A stretch of DNA of 64,000 bases from Micromonospora sp. NBC_01813 (GTDB lineage: Bacteria > Actinomycetota > Actinomycetes > Mycobacteriales > Micromonosporaceae): NCBI RefSeq assembly GCF_035917335.1, contig NZ_CP109067.1, forward strand, positions 3,161,001 through 3,225,000. The letters run 5' to 3'. Both the position numbers and the translations under genes were made by a program. Below are positions 45,514 to 54,861 of this stretch, piece after piece (the stretch's first letter is position 1; each line of letters opens with the position of its first letter). The notes below the pieces were generated by a model, which worked only from the letters and a program-made list of their open reading frames with translations, did no database searches and was not told the origin of the DNA.

Positions 45514-47538
45514 CTACTCGACCCGGACGTTGTCGAGGTGCACGCTGCCCGGGTTGACGTAGACGTAGATCTCGCGCACGTCGGCGAGTGCCGCCGTGTC
45601 ACACGACATATCGGTCAGCAGGTCGATCTCGGCGGTGCCGGTGTAGTTCTGGTTCAGCCAGGTGAACGTGGACTGGCACCAGGTGTAACCCGGCCCGGTC
45701 TGCACGGCGATCGCCGCGTTTGTGCCCACCGACGGGTCGGTACGCAGGTCGTACTTGAGCGTGACCCGGCTGGACAGGTCGACCGGCTCGGCGAACGAGG
45801 TGCCGAACCAGCCGCCGTTGACCGCGTCGACCCGCAGCCCGTACGCCCCGTCGGTGGCGAACGCGTCGGAGTGCGCGACACTGCCGGCCCCCGGCTCCCA
45901 GGACGGCGGCCCCCACCCGTCGGTACCGGTCTCGAAGGAGAACAGCACCTGCGTTCCGGCCGGGTCCGGCTTCACGGTGACCACCAGGTCGGCCACGTTG
46001 GACAGCCGTCGGGCCTGGTCGGTGACGGTGTAGTGGGCGGTGGCCCGGCCGGCGAACCCGTCGGTCGGAGTGAAGGTGACGGTGCCGTCGCCACCGAGGG
46101 CGAACTCACCACCGGTGACGGCGATCCGCTGCTGCTGGCCGCGTACCGTCGGGTCCAGGTCGATGCTGGCGGCCCGCACCGTACCCCGGTGGGCTATGTC
46201 GTTGGCCGCTGGCCGCAGCGTCGCGACCTGGCCGAACTCGACGGTGGTGGTGTCGTGGTCGGCGACCGGCGGCCACGGCCGGCGATCTCCCCGGATCGCC
46301 GTCCCGGCGTTGGACAGTGTGGTGCAGACCGGGCTCGGGCAGTAGACCGTGTAGCCGTCGTAGTTCGGGTAGAGGCTGCCGTCGTCCTGCACGCCGGAGA
46401 GGATCCAGTAGAGGAATCCGTTGGTGCCGCCGGCGATCGCGGTGTCGGTCCACTGCCGGTAGACGAGGTTGCGGGTCGACTTGTCGTGGATGCCGAACTC
46501 GCCGAGCATCACCGGCTTGCGGACCTTCTTGGCAGCGTTTGCGTGCCGGGCGATCCACTCGTTGCCCCAGGCGGCGTCCTTGCCCCAGTGGTCAGGGTAG
46601 AGGTGGTAGGAGATCACGTCGACGGCGGGCAGCTTGCTCAGCGCGACGCTGTCGACACCTTCGCCGCAGTTCGTGGTCCAGTCGGCGCTGGTCGGATCGT
46701 CGCAGAAGAAGCCTTCGTCGCCGACGCTGACCAGTTGCCGGGGCGCGATCGACTTGACGTGCCGGCTCATCTCGTCGGCCCAGGCGGTCAGCGTCGAGGT
46801 GCTGCAGTCCGGTGAGGTCGGGTAGACGCCGGAGCCTTTACAGCGTGGCTCGTTGCCCAACTCCCAGGTCATCACCGTCGGATCGTCTTTGTATTTCAGA
46901 CCGGTGATGGTGTTGGTGCGGTTGAGCAGGTGACTGATCCAATCCTTGTACCAGCCGCGGATCACCGGATCGGTGTAGAAGTCGTCGTGGAATTGGCCGC
47001 CGCGCCAGCGTACGTACTGGTCCATGCCGCCGAAGTCGCGCCAGTTGTTGGTCAGCGGGATCACCAGCTTGATGCCGGCTTCGCGGGCAGCGGCGAGGAT
47101 GTAGTCGAGGCGTTCCAGGCCGTCCGGCCCGTCGCGGTACGCGGGTCGTTCGCCGTCGAAATACTGGAAATAGACGCCGTCGGCCGGGCCGGCGACCGAA
47201 TTGGAGCCGTCCGCGTTGCCGATGTCGAGAAATCCCCAGGTACGCAGCACGGTGAACCCGGCCGACTTCGCGTCGGCGAAGACGTCGTCGACCATCAGCG
47301 GCGACTTGTACATCAAATAGTAGTTGTTGCTGCCGGCGAAGCGGAACTTCTTGCCGTCGAGTGTGAGGTCGGCGCCGTGCCGGGTGACGAACCCGCCCGA
47401 CGGTTGACCGGGCGGCCCGGCGTGCGACAGCGGCCCGGCCTGAGTCGACGGCCCGGCCTGGGCCGGCACCGCGACGGCGGTGGTGAGCAGGAGCAGACCG
47501 GCGAGTGCGAGCAACCGGCCGGCGGAGCGTGGGCGCAT
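45514..47538 (-). CDS. Secreted beta-mannanase (GH5-like) with C-terminal Ig-like and carbohydrate-binding domains
   Basis: 674 residues from ATG 47538 (AAGGAGA upstream); the longer opening is unsupported. A Sec signal ends near PAQA (residue ~28). The catalytic TIM barrel (about 55-440) begins FVTRHGADLTLDGKKFRFAGSNNYYLMYKS, a hallmark of GH5_7-type endo-mannanases. The acid/base Glu lies in MTWELGNEPRC and the nucleophile Glu in MLGEFG. An Ig/cadherin-like domain (GTVTFTPTDGFAGRATAHYTVTD) and a jelly-roll CBM-like domain (about 530-674) follow. It would cut mannan outside the cell. Last gene of the mannan locus. Confidence 0.87.
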   Translation of the reverse strand: MRPRSAGRLLALAGLLLLTTAVAVPAQAGPSTQAGPLSHAGPPGQPSGGFVTRHGADLTLDGKKFRFAGSNNYYLMYKSPLMVDDVFADAKSAGFTVLRTWGFLDIGNADGSNSVAGPADGVYFQYFDGERPAYRDGPDGLERLDYILAAAREAGIKLVIPLTNNWRDFGGMDQYVRWRGGQFHDDFYTDPVIRGWYKDWISHLLNRTNTITGLKYKDDPTVMTWELGNEPRCKGSGVYPTSPDCSTSTLTAWADEMSRHVKSIAPRQLVSVGDEGFFCDDPTSADWTTNCGEGVDSVALSKLPAVDVISYHLYPDHWGKDAAWGNEWIARHANAAKKVRKPVMLGEFGIHDKSTRNLVYRQWTDTAIAGGTNGFLYWILSGVQDDGSLYPNYDGYTVYCPSPVCTTLSNAGTAIRGDRRPWPPVADHDTTTVEFGQVATLRPAANDIAHRGTVRAASIDLDPTVRGQQQRIAVTGGEFALGGDGTVTFTPTDGFAGRATAHYTVTDQARRLSNVADLVVTVKPDPAGTQVLFSFETGTDGWGPPSWEPGAGSVAHSDAFATDGAYGLRVDAVNGGWFGTSFAEPVDLSSRVTLKYDLRTDPSVGTNAAIAVQTGPGYTWCQSTFTWLNQNYTGTAEIDLLTDMSCDTAALADVREIYVYVNPGSVHLDNVRVE

Positions 47539-47575
47539 GCGGGGGTTCTCCTTGACCGTGGGGGGACGGTGGAGG

Positions 47576-48547
47576 TCACTGGTGCGCGGCGGCCTCCAGG
47601 GCGAGTGCGGCGGCACCGAGCAGCCCGGCGTCGTTTCCGAGGCTGCTGGTGTGGATCCGGACCCGGCGGACGAAGTCGAGTCCGGCCAGTTCGGCGACGG
47701 CCGTACGCAGCGGAGCGAAGAGCAGGTCACCGGCGGCGGCGACCCCGCCGCCGATGACGACGTCGTCGAGGTCGATCAACGCGGTGGCGGAGACCACCGC
47801 GGCGGCCAGGGCGAGGGCGCCGCGGTCGAAGGCGGCGGTGGCGATCGGTACGCCGGCCCGGCCGTCTTCGGCGAGGGTACGGGCGTCGCCCGGCCGCTCC
47901 CCCGGCGACCAGCCCTGGCCGACCGCCCAGCGGACCATCGCCGGTCCACTGGCGATCGCCTCGACGCAGCCTCGGCCGCCGCAGGGGCAGGGCGGGCCGG
48001 CCATGTCGACCACGATGTGGCCGATGTGGCCGGCGTTGCCGCTGCCGCCGGGGTGAACTCGGCCGTCGATGACCAGCCCGCCGCCGACGCCGGTGGAGAC
48101 GACCATGCCGAGCAGCGCCCGGCCGGGGTAGCCGCCGCGCCAGTGTTCGCCGAGCGCCATGCAGTGGCCGTCGCCGGCGAGCACCACCGGTCGGCCGGGC
48201 AGCAGGGGGCGTAGCGAGTCGCAGATGCCGAAGTCGCGCCAGGCGGTGATGTTGACCGGGCTGATGGTGCCGGCGGCCGGGTCGAGTGGGCCGGCGGAAC
48301 CGATGCCGATCGCGGTCAGCGCGTCGGCGTCCCGGTCGCCGATGACCTGGCGGATCACCTGGTGCAGGGCGGCGGTGACGGGCGCGGTGTCCGGGCCGGC
48401 CGGGGTCGGCACCGCGCCCTGTACGGCGATGGTGCCGTCGGGTTCGACGACGGCGGCGGCCAGTTTGGTGCCGCCGACGTCGACGGCCAGAACCGGGCCG
48501 GGGCCGGGACCGGGCCCACTGGCGGCGCGGTCGGGTCCGGGGGTCAC
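47576..48547 (-). CDS. ROK-family sugar kinase
   Basis: 323 residues, GTG start overlapping the stop of the beta-mannosidase gene by 4 bp. The ATP-binding start is LAVDVGGTKLAAAVV. The ROK signature includes GNAGHIGHIVVD (His zinc ligand) and the CPCGGRGCVEA zinc cluster. The catalytic Asp lies in VLAGDGHCMALGEHW, where the family usually has ND. There is no HTH, so it is a kinase rather than a ROK repressor. In this locus it probably phosphorylates mannose (or glucose) released by the mannosidase. Confidence 0.9.
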   Translation of the reverse strand: MTPGPDRAASGPGPGPGPVLAVDVGGTKLAAAVVEPDGTIAVQGAVPTPAGPDTAPVTAALHQVIRQVIGDRDADALTAIGIGSAGPLDPAAGTISPVNITAWRDFGICDSLRPLLPGRPVVLAGDGHCMALGEHWRGGYPGRALLGMVVSTGVGGGLVIDGRVHPGGSGNAGHIGHIVVDMAGPPCPCGGRGCVEAIASGPAMVRWAVGQGWSPGERPGDARTLAEDGRAGVPIATAAFDRGALALAAAVVSATALIDLDDVVIGGGVAAAGDLLFAPLRTAVAELAGLDFVRRVRIHTSSLGNDAGLLGAAALALEAAAHQ

Positions 48548-51060
48548 GCGTCGACCGCCGGAGTGTCGTGGACCGCCGGGATGTCGTTGACGCAGCGCAG
48601 CACGGGCCGGCTGGTCAACGCGGCTGGGTCCAGGTCGGCCTCGGTGTGCACGACGAACTCGGCCGTTTCGCCGGGCAGCAGGGTGATCAGCGCCTGGTCG
48701 ACCTCGGCGGCCGGGTCGAGGCGGTCCGGGTAGAGGATCAGGTCACGCAGGATGGTCCGGGCGGTGACGGTGACCCGCAGCCCGCCGTCGGTCGGCTCGA
48801 CCGCCGTGTCGTGCTCGGCCGCCGGGTAGTCGACGTCGCGGTCCGGGGCGAAGAACCACCAGGCCCGCTGCCCGGCGGCGTCGGCGAGCAGCAGCTCACG
48901 GCGTGGGTCGCCGGTAGTGGCCAGGTCGGCGTCGAGCGGCACGGTGACCGCGGAGTGGGCCGGCACGGCCAGCTCGTAGCCGATCTTGGCGAGTGGTTCG
49001 CCGGCCAGGGTCAGCCGGGCGACGTCGGTCTGCGGATGCCAGTCGGTGCCGGTGTCGTTGACGGCGATCAGGGCGAGCCCGCCGTCGCGCGGCTCGATGG
49101 TGAGCAGCCGGTCGGCGTACGCGTGGCGCAGTGCGTACCACAGGGGTTTGCGGCGTCCGTCGCCGTCGATGGCCGCCCACGACGTGACCGGCCAGCAGTC
49201 GTTGAGCTGCCACAGGATGGTGCCCATGCAGGTGCCCCGGTGGGAGCGGAAGTGCTGCACGCCGACGGCGATGGCGCGGGCCTGGTTGAGTTGGGTCAGG
49301 TAGTGCCAGTCGTCGAAGTCGCGCGGGGCGGGCAGGTGGGCGTCCAGGCCGCGTTGGAGTTTCAGGTCGCCGTCGGTGGCTTTCTGGTGGTGGGCCATGC
49401 CGGGTGAGTCCGAGGCGAGCGGGTCGTCGCTCAGTGCGCGGCGGGCGGTGGCGTACGCGGGTGGCCCCTGGTAGCCGAACTCGGCGAGGAAACGTGGCAT
49501 GTACTGCCGATATTTGAGGTAGTCGTCGGTGTTCCACACGTCCCAGATGTGCATGGTGCCGTGCGCCGGGTCGTTGGGGTGCAGGTCGTCGCGGCCGGAG
49601 TACGGACTACCCGGCCAGTACGGTCGGGTCGGGTCCAACTCGGCGACGATGGCGGGCAGCACGTCGAGGTAGTAGCCGAGCCCCCAGGTCCGGCCGTCGA
49701 GGGCCTCTTGCCAGCCCCAGTCGTGCCAGCCCCAGATGTTCTCGTTGTTGCCGGTCCACAGCACCAGGCTCGGGTGTGGGGTGAGCCGGGCGACCTGGTA
49801 GCGGGCTTCGGCGGCGATCTCGCTGGCCAGCGGTTCCTCTTCCGGGTACGCGGCGCAGGCGAAGAGGAAGTCCTGCCCGACGAGCAGTCCCAGCTGGTCG
49901 GCGAGGTCGTAGAAGTCTTCGGATTCGTAGCGTCCGCCGCCCCAGATGCGCAGGAAGTTGACCCCGGCGTCGGCGGCCTGGCCGAACCGGTGGGCGTAGC
50001 GGGCCCGGGTGACCCGGGTGGGGAACGCGTCGTCGGGGATCCAGTTGACGCCCCGGACGAAGACCGGGACGTCGTTTACGAACAGGGTGAAGGCGGTGCC
50101 GGCGTCGTCGGCGGTGGTGTCGAGGTGCACTGACCGGAAGCCGATATGCCGCTGCCAGGCGTCGAGTGCGGTGCCGTCGGTGCGGTGCAGGGTGACGTCG
50201 AGGGCGTGGCGGGCGGGTTCGCCGTACCCTCGGGGCCACCACAGCTCGGGGTCGGCGACGGTGAGGGTCACGACGGCGCTGCGTCCCCCGGCCGGGACGA
50301 CGGTCTCGGCGCGGACGCCGGCCACGGCGGCGACCACGGTCAACGCGTCGTCGTCTCCGTCGGTCCGGTCGACGTCGAGGTGCACCTCGACGCGCCCTTC
50401 GACGCCGCCGCTACCGGAGCCGGAGCCGGCAGTGCCAGCGGCGTGGCTGACGGTGACCAGCGGGCGGACCGTGGCCAGCCGGGCGGTGCTCCAGGTGTGC
50501 AGGCCGATCTCCTGCCAGATGCCGGCGGTGACCAGGTTCGGACCCCAGTCCCAGCCGAAGTTGCAGGCCATCTTGCGGATGAAGTTGAACGGCTCCGGGT
50601 ACGCGTTGGGCCGGTCGCCGAGCTGGTCGCGCAGGATCTCCGCGTGCCGGTACGCGGAGTCAAACCGCACCTGCAGGGTGTTGTGGCCGGTGTGCAGGGC
50701 GGGGCGGGCGTCGAAGCGGTAGCCGCGGTGCATGTTGGCGGTGCGGCCGAGCTCGACGCCGTTGATGCTGATGGTGGCGATCGTGTCGAGGCCGGCGCAG
50801 ACCAGGTCGACCCGGTGTCCACCCGGGTCGACCCAGTCGAACGTCGTCTCGTAGATCCAGTCGGTCCGGCCGATCCAGGACAACCGGGTCTCGTTGTCGT
50901 CCAGGTACGGGTCGGGGATCAGGCCAGCTGCGAGCAGGTCGGTGTGGACGCAGCCGGGTACGGCCGCCGGGATGGCCCGGTCGCCGATGCCGTCGGGTAC
51001 GTCGAACCCGTCGGCTGGTCGCACGGTCCAGCCCTCGTGAAGCGGTCGTACGGTGTTCAT
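48544..51060 (-). CDS. Beta-mannosidase (GH2)
   Basis: 838 residues, GAGGT upstream of the ATG. The N-terminal sugar-binding domain has W..Y.T.F.W patterns and VDLVCAGLDTIATISINGVELGRTANMHRGYRFD, characteristic of GH2 mannosidases. The Ig-like domain, then the TIM barrel with FLRIWGGGRYESEDFYDLADQLG, follow. The acid/base Glu is in LWTGNNENIWGW and the nucleophile Glu in FLAEFGYQG. No signal peptide, so it works inside the cell on imported manno-oligosaccharides. It lies directly upstream of the coupled ROK kinase gene. Confidence 0.94.
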   Translation of the reverse strand: MNTVRPLHEGWTVRPADGFDVPDGIGDRAIPAAVPGCVHTDLLAAGLIPDPYLDDNETRLSWIGRTDWIYETTFDWVDPGGHRVDLVCAGLDTIATISINGVELGRTANMHRGYRFDARPALHTGHNTLQVRFDSAYRHAEILRDQLGDRPNAYPEPFNFIRKMACNFGWDWGPNLVTAGIWQEIGLHTWSTARLATVRPLVTVSHAAGTAGSGSGSGGVEGRVEVHLDVDRTDGDDDALTVVAAVAGVRAETVVPAGGRSAVVTLTVADPELWWPRGYGEPARHALDVTLHRTDGTALDAWQRHIGFRSVHLDTTADDAGTAFTLFVNDVPVFVRGVNWIPDDAFPTRVTRARYAHRFGQAADAGVNFLRIWGGGRYESEDFYDLADQLGLLVGQDFLFACAAYPEEEPLASEIAAEARYQVARLTPHPSLVLWTGNNENIWGWHDWGWQEALDGRTWGLGYYLDVLPAIVAELDPTRPYWPGSPYSGRDDLHPNDPAHGTMHIWDVWNTDDYLKYRQYMPRFLAEFGYQGPPAYATARRALSDDPLASDSPGMAHHQKATDGDLKLQRGLDAHLPAPRDFDDWHYLTQLNQARAIAVGVQHFRSHRGTCMGTILWQLNDCWPVTSWAAIDGDGRRKPLWYALRHAYADRLLTIEPRDGGLALIAVNDTGTDWHPQTDVARLTLAGEPLAKIGYELAVPAHSAVTVPLDADLATTGDPRRELLLADAAGQRAWWFFAPDRDVDYPAAEHDTAVEPTDGGLRVTVTARTILRDLILYPDRLDPAAEVDQALITLLPGETAEFVVHTEADLDPAALTSRPVLRCVNDIPAVHDTPAVDA

Positions 51061-51141
51061 CGGCGGTACCTCACTGTGTGCTGGCTGGTGCTGGACTGGT
51101 CATGATTGCGTCGTCTGCCGGCGATGCTGCCATTGCCGGCG

Positions 51142-52080
51142 CTAGTTCTTGACGGCGCCTTCCATGATTCCCCGGACGATCTGCCGGCCACCGATGAAGA
51201 GCATGATCAGCAGTGGGATGGTAGCCACGAGCGCACCGGCGAGGACCCGCCGGTAGAGCACGTAGTTGCCGCTGGCCAGGTCGGACAGGGCCACCATCGA
51301 CGTCGGGAAGTAGGTGCCGCCGAGGGTGATCAGTGGCCACTGGAAGTCGTTCCAGGTGGCCACGAAGGTGAGCAGGCCGAGGACGGCCATCGCCGGGCGG
51401 ACCGCCGGCAGCACCACGCTCCAGTAGATCCGGATGGTGGTGGCGCCGTCGATGCGGCCGGCCTCGATCAGTTCGTCCGGGACCGCTTCGAGGATGAACT
51501 GCCGCATGTAGAACACACCGAAGGCGGTGACCAGGCCGGGCACGATGACCGCGATCAGCTGACCGTTCCAGCCGAGTTCACCCATCAGGATGTAGAGGGC
51601 GACCACCCCGAGCTGGTTGGGCACGGTCAGGGTGAGGACCACGACGACCATCAGCACGTTGCGGCCCTTGAACCGCAGCTTGGCGAAGGCGAAGCCGGCC
51701 AGCGAGCAGAAGAACAGCACCGAGAACGTCACGACCGACGAGACGATGAAGCTGTTCACCAACGACTGGGCGAAGTAGACGTCCTCGAGGGTGAAGACCT
51801 CGTTGAGGTTGGTGAGCAGTTGACCGCCGGGCAGCACCTGCGGCGGGATCTTGGCCAGGTCGGCGTCGGTGCCGGTGGCGATGACCAGCATCCAGTAGAG
51901 CGGGAACGCCGAGAAGAGGATGACCAGGCTGAGGAACAGGTAGTTCCAGAAGCTGGCCGGTGTGCTCGCCGGCGCACGGCCCATCAGGGCGGCACTACGC
52001 CGCCGACGCTTGCGCGGGTCGCCGCCGGCCGGTTTGCCGGTCTGCCCGGCGGGTGGGCGGGGGGCGGTGGCGAGGCTCAT
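51142..52080 (-). CDS. Carbohydrate ABC transporter permease (MalG-like)
   Basis: 312 residues from ATG 52080, overlapping the upstream permease stop by 4 bp. Six membrane helices are predicted from the sequence. The EAA loop is EAGRIDGATTIRIYWSVVLPAVRPAM, which contacts the ATPase, and the C-terminal FIGGRQIVRGIMEGAVK is typical of CUT1 MalG-type permeases. It forms the membrane channel with the MalF-like gene. No ATPase gene is present, suggesting use of a shared MsiK-type ATPase. Confidence 0.94.
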   Translation of the reverse strand: MSLATAPRPPAGQTGKPAGGDPRKRRRRSAALMGRAPASTPASFWNYLFLSLVILFSAFPLYWMLVIATGTDADLAKIPPQVLPGGQLLTNLNEVFTLEDVYFAQSLVNSFIVSSVVTFSVLFFCSLAGFAFAKLRFKGRNVLMVVVVLTLTVPNQLGVVALYILMGELGWNGQLIAVIVPGLVTAFGVFYMRQFILEAVPDELIEAGRIDGATTIRIYWSVVLPAVRPAMAVLGLLTFVATWNDFQWPLITLGGTYFPTSMVALSDLASGNYVLYRRVLAGALVATIPLLIMLFIGGRQIVRGIMEGAVKN

Positions 52081-53090
52081 TTGCGACCCCCTCCCAGCCG
52101 GTTGGCGATCAGCGCGTTGACGACGGCGATGATCACGATGATCAGGAACAGCGCCCAGGACATCGCTGCGGCGTAGCCGAGGTTGAGGTCTTTCCAGCCG
52201 ACCTTGTAGATGAGCTGGGCGATGGTCTGGAACTGGCCGTTGGAGCCACCGGTGGCCGCCTGGGAGTTCTGTTCGAACAGCATCGGCTCGGTGAACAGCT
52301 GCAACCCGCCGATGGTCGACAGGATCACGGTGAAGACCACCACCGGCCGGATCATCGGCACGGTGATCTGCCACAGCTGGCGCCACGGCCCGGCGCCGTC
52401 GACGGCCGCCGCCTCGTAGATGTCGCGCGGGATCGCCTGCATCGCGGCCAGGTAGATCAGCGCGTTGTAGCCGATCCACTTCCAGTTGACCATCGTGGCG
52501 ATGGCGAGCCATGAGGCGGTCTTGGTGGACCGCCAGTCGATGGGCGCCTCGCCGCGCAGGTTGAGCACGTCCAGTACCCAGTTGGCGACGCCGAAGTCGC
52601 GGGCGAAGAAGACCGCGAAGAGCAGCGTCGACGCGGTGATCGGGGTGATGTACGGCAGCAGGATGCCGACCCGGAACCAGGTCTGCGCGCGCAGCTTGCG
52701 GTTCAGCAGCGACGCGATGATCAGGGCCAGGAACAGTTGTGGCACGGTGGAGAGGAGGAAGATGCCGAACGTGTTGTAGAGCGCGTTCCAGAAGCGGTCG
52801 TCGGTGAGCAGCCGCTCGAAGTTGGCCAGGCCGGCCCAGCCGGTCAGCTCGGCGTTGTCCAGCCGCCAGTGCCGCAGCGCCACGACGCCGTTGAAGATGA
52901 TCGGGAAGAGCCCGAAGACGATGAAGAGGATGAAGAACGGGGAGATCAGTACATAGGGCATGTACCGCATGTCGAAGCGGTGCAGCCGGTTACGCCAGGG
53001 CTGGTTGTCGCCCCGGTCGGGTTCCGGCGACGGGGCGGTGGCCCTGGCGCGGGAACGCGGCGGCGGGGGTGCGGCGCGCGTTGCGGACAT
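52077..53090 (-). CDS. Carbohydrate ABC transporter permease (MalF-like)
   Basis: 337 residues from ATG 53090 with GGAGG 5 nt upstream; an earlier in-frame opening at 53150 lies in an inverted repeat and is unlikely. The hydrophilic N-terminus is followed by six helices and an EAA loop, EAAAVDGAGPWRQLWQITVPMIRPV. The protein is coupled to the MalG-like gene by an ATGA overlap. A large stem-loop separates it from the upstream binding-protein gene. Confidence 0.94.
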   Translation of the reverse strand: MSATRAAPPPPRSRARATAPSPEPDRGDNQPWRNRLHRFDMRYMPYVLISPFFILFIVFGLFPIIFNGVVALRHWRLDNAELTGWAGLANFERLLTDDRFWNALYNTFGIFLLSTVPQLFLALIIASLLNRKLRAQTWFRVGILLPYITPITASTLLFAVFFARDFGVANWVLDVLNLRGEAPIDWRSTKTASWLAIATMVNWKWIGYNALIYLAAMQAIPRDIYEAAAVDGAGPWRQLWQITVPMIRPVVVFTVILSTIGGLQLFTEPMLFEQNSQAATGGSNGQFQTIAQLIYKVGWKDLNLGYAAAMSWALFLIIVIIAVVNALIANRLGGGRK

Positions 53091-53126
53091 GGTTGCCTCC
53101 AGAGTTCGCCGTGCGACGGCCGGCCC

Positions 53127-53190
53127 GCGTGGCATCCGGTGGGCTCCCACCCGGGCCGTCGCCGGGGCCGGATCCCACCGGATGCCACGC
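53127..53190. repeat. 17-bp inverted repeat between binding-protein and permease genes
   Basis: GCGTGGCATCCGGTGGG (53127-53143) and its exact complement (53174-53190) are separated by 30 bp of GC-rich sequence that can fold further. It follows the binding-protein stop by about 20 bp and precedes the permease start. In maltose-type operons such stem-loops lower permease expression relative to the binding protein by attenuating or stabilising the upstream mRNA. Confidence 0.75.
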
Positions 53191-53208
53191 TTCGCGGCCC
53201 GCGACTAG

Positions 53209-54489
53209 TTACGCGGCCGTCGCCTTCTCGGCTTCCTTGATGGCTTCCAGCCAGGCCTCGTCGGGCTTGCCCGCCAGGTCACCGCCCTGCAGCCGGTTGA
53301 GGACGTTCTCCACCGCGACCCGGACCGGTCCGTTCTTGCGGCCGAGGTACTGCGGGGTGAGGTTCGCCGCGGTCGAGGAGAAGATCTGGCCTACCGGGGC
53401 GTCGCTGAAGAACGGGTTGGAGAACTCGACGATCGCCGGGTCCTCGTAGAGCGCCGGCTGCGACGGCAGGTTGCCGACCTTCTTGAAGATCTCGATCTGC
53501 TGCTCGGGCTGGATCAGCCACTCCAGGAACTTGTACGCCTCGTCGACGTTCTTGCCGTGGGCGGGGATGGTCAGGAAGGAACCGCCCCAGTTGCCGCCGC
53601 CGCCGGGGATGGCGGCGACGTCCCACTTGCCGGCGGTGTCCGGTGCGGTGTTCTGGATGTGGCCCATCATCCAGGCCGGGCAGGCCAGCACCGCGAAGTC
53701 ATCGTTGATGAAGCCGTTGTTCCACTCTGGGCTGAAGGCGGTGAGGTTCGCCGACAGGCCGGCGGCGACGACCGCGGCGGCGGTGTCGAAGGCGACCTTC
53801 GGGCCGCCCTCCATCGCCAGCGTGTCGCTGGTGTCGAAGAGGCCGACCGGTTGCTGGCCCACCACCGGGTTGAAGATGTTGGTGGCGGAGTCGACGAACT
53901 TCTTGCCGCTGGCGGCCACGTAGCGCTCGCCGGTGGCGACGAAGGCGTTCCAGTCCGGCCAGAGGGCGGAGACCTCGTCGCGGTCGATCGGCAGGCCGGC
54001 GGCGGCGAACAGGTCGGTGCGGTAGCACATGGCCAGGCCGCCGACGTCGGTGCCGAGACCGATCTGGGTGGCGCCGTCGGTGGACAGGGTCTGCTGCCAC
54101 TTCCAGTCGAGGTAGCGTTCCTCGTACTGGCCGGCACCCTTGTCCAGCAGGTTGACGAACTTGTCGGCCTGTTCGCGGAACTGGACGACGAAGCCTTCGT
54201 CGATGGCGGCGATGTCGGCGGCGCCGGAGCCGGCGATCAGCTTCTTCTGCAGGTCCTCGTGCTGGGCGTTGTACTCGCCGGCGTTGAGGCTGATCCGGAC
54301 GTCGGGGTTGTCGGCTTCGTACTTGGCTTTCAGCTCGTTGAGGCCGAAGTCGCCCCAGAACGCGATGGTCAGGTTGGTCCTGCCGTCGTCACCACCGCCA
54401 CCGGGTTCACCGCTGCAGCCGGCGACGAGCAGCGCGCCTGCGGCGACCACGGCCGCCATGCGCATCCAAGGGGTCCCACGCCGTTCCAT
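53209..54489 (-). CDS. Extracellular sugar-binding lipoprotein (CUT1 ABC transporter)
   Basis: 426 residues from ATG 54489 (GGAGG upstream). A lipoprotein signal ends at LLVAGC (Cys ~25). The mature part is a family 1 solute-binding protein: NLTIAFWGDFGLNELKAKYEADNPDVRISLN, AIDEGFVVQF, LPIDRDEVSALWPDWNAFVATGE and the hinge/C-terminal EAYKFLEWLIQPEQQIEIFKKVGNLPS. First gene of the mannan operon; ligand probably a manno-oligosaccharide by context. Controlled by the promoter and operators at 54507-54637. Confidence 0.94.
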   Translation of the reverse strand: MERRGTPWMRMAAVVAAGALLVAGCSGEPGGGGDDGRTNLTIAFWGDFGLNELKAKYEADNPDVRISLNAGEYNAQHEDLQKKLIAGSGAADIAAIDEGFVVQFREQADKFVNLLDKGAGQYEERYLDWKWQQTLSTDGATQIGLGTDVGGLAMCYRTDLFAAAGLPIDRDEVSALWPDWNAFVATGERYVAASGKKFVDSATNIFNPVVGQQPVGLFDTSDTLAMEGGPKVAFDTAAAVVAAGLSANLTAFSPEWNNGFINDDFAVLACPAWMMGHIQNTAPDTAGKWDVAAIPGGGGNWGGSFLTIPAHGKNVDEAYKFLEWLIQPEQQIEIFKKVGNLPSQPALYEDPAIVEFSNPFFSDAPVGQIFSSTAANLTPQYLGRKNGPVRVAVENVLNRLQGGDLAGKPDEAWLEAIKEAEKATAA

Positions 54490-54506
54490 GCCATCCTCCG
54501 AACAAC

Positions 54507-54521
54507 TTGGAAACGCTCCAA
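54507..54521. promoter_or_regulatory. LacI-family operator
   Basis: TTGGAAACGCTCCAA is an inverted repeat around a central CG-containing core, the classic LacI/GalR-type form. It lies about 30-45 bp downstream of the predicted transcription start of the binding-protein gene, and LacI is encoded divergently. Binding there would block elongation or initiation. Confidence 0.75.
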
Positions 54522-54559
54522 ATATCGAGGAACGTTGACTGAACCGGATAAGTGAGGCC

Positions 54560-54588
54560 ACGGTACGAGCGGATTTCACGAGTGTCAA
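54560..54588 (-). promoter_or_regulatory. Mannan operon promoter (TTGACA-N17-TACCGT)
   Basis: The -35 TTGACA (54588-54583) and -10 TACCGT (54565-54560) are separated by 17 nt, directed at the binding-protein gene. The expected start is near 54553. The 372-bp divergent gap 54490-54861 holds this promoter plus the LacI and Crp-like sites. Confidence 0.75.
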
Positions 54589-54623
54589 TGGCGTGTTAGG
54601 GCCGTGGCCAGCCCGTAACCTTG

Positions 54624-54637
54624 GTGACCTGGGTCAC
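54624..54637. promoter_or_regulatory. Crp-like binding site (GTGA-N6-TCAC)
   Basis: GTGACCTGGGTCAC is a perfect inverted repeat with the Crp half-sites GTGA and TCAC six bases apart, matching the form known for actinobacterial Crp. Its centre is about 77 bp upstream of the predicted start of the mannan operon, near a class I activator position. Confidence 0.55.
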
Positions 54638-54861
54638 ACCTCAGGACCCAGCGTCGTTCCGCAAGATCAGGTTCGGAGAGGGCTTCGCCCGCGCCGCGGA
54701 CGTGATCGGCCGCAGGGGTCCCGGCACCGCACGGGGCCCGCCGGATATCGTTTCCGGCAGGAAACTTAACCGGGCAAGGTCGCGGGTCGACGTACGCACC
54801 GTCACCACGGTCGCGACAAGACGTCACCCGACGGCCACGACGAGTCAAAGGAGCGCCGCCG

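Noticed and set aside
54750-54765. GTTTCC-GGCA-GGAAAC palindrome as a second LacI operator
   Set aside because: Half-site orientation is opposite to the TTGGAAACGCTCCAA operator, so it is not a copy of it; kept only as part of the low-interest repeat observation.
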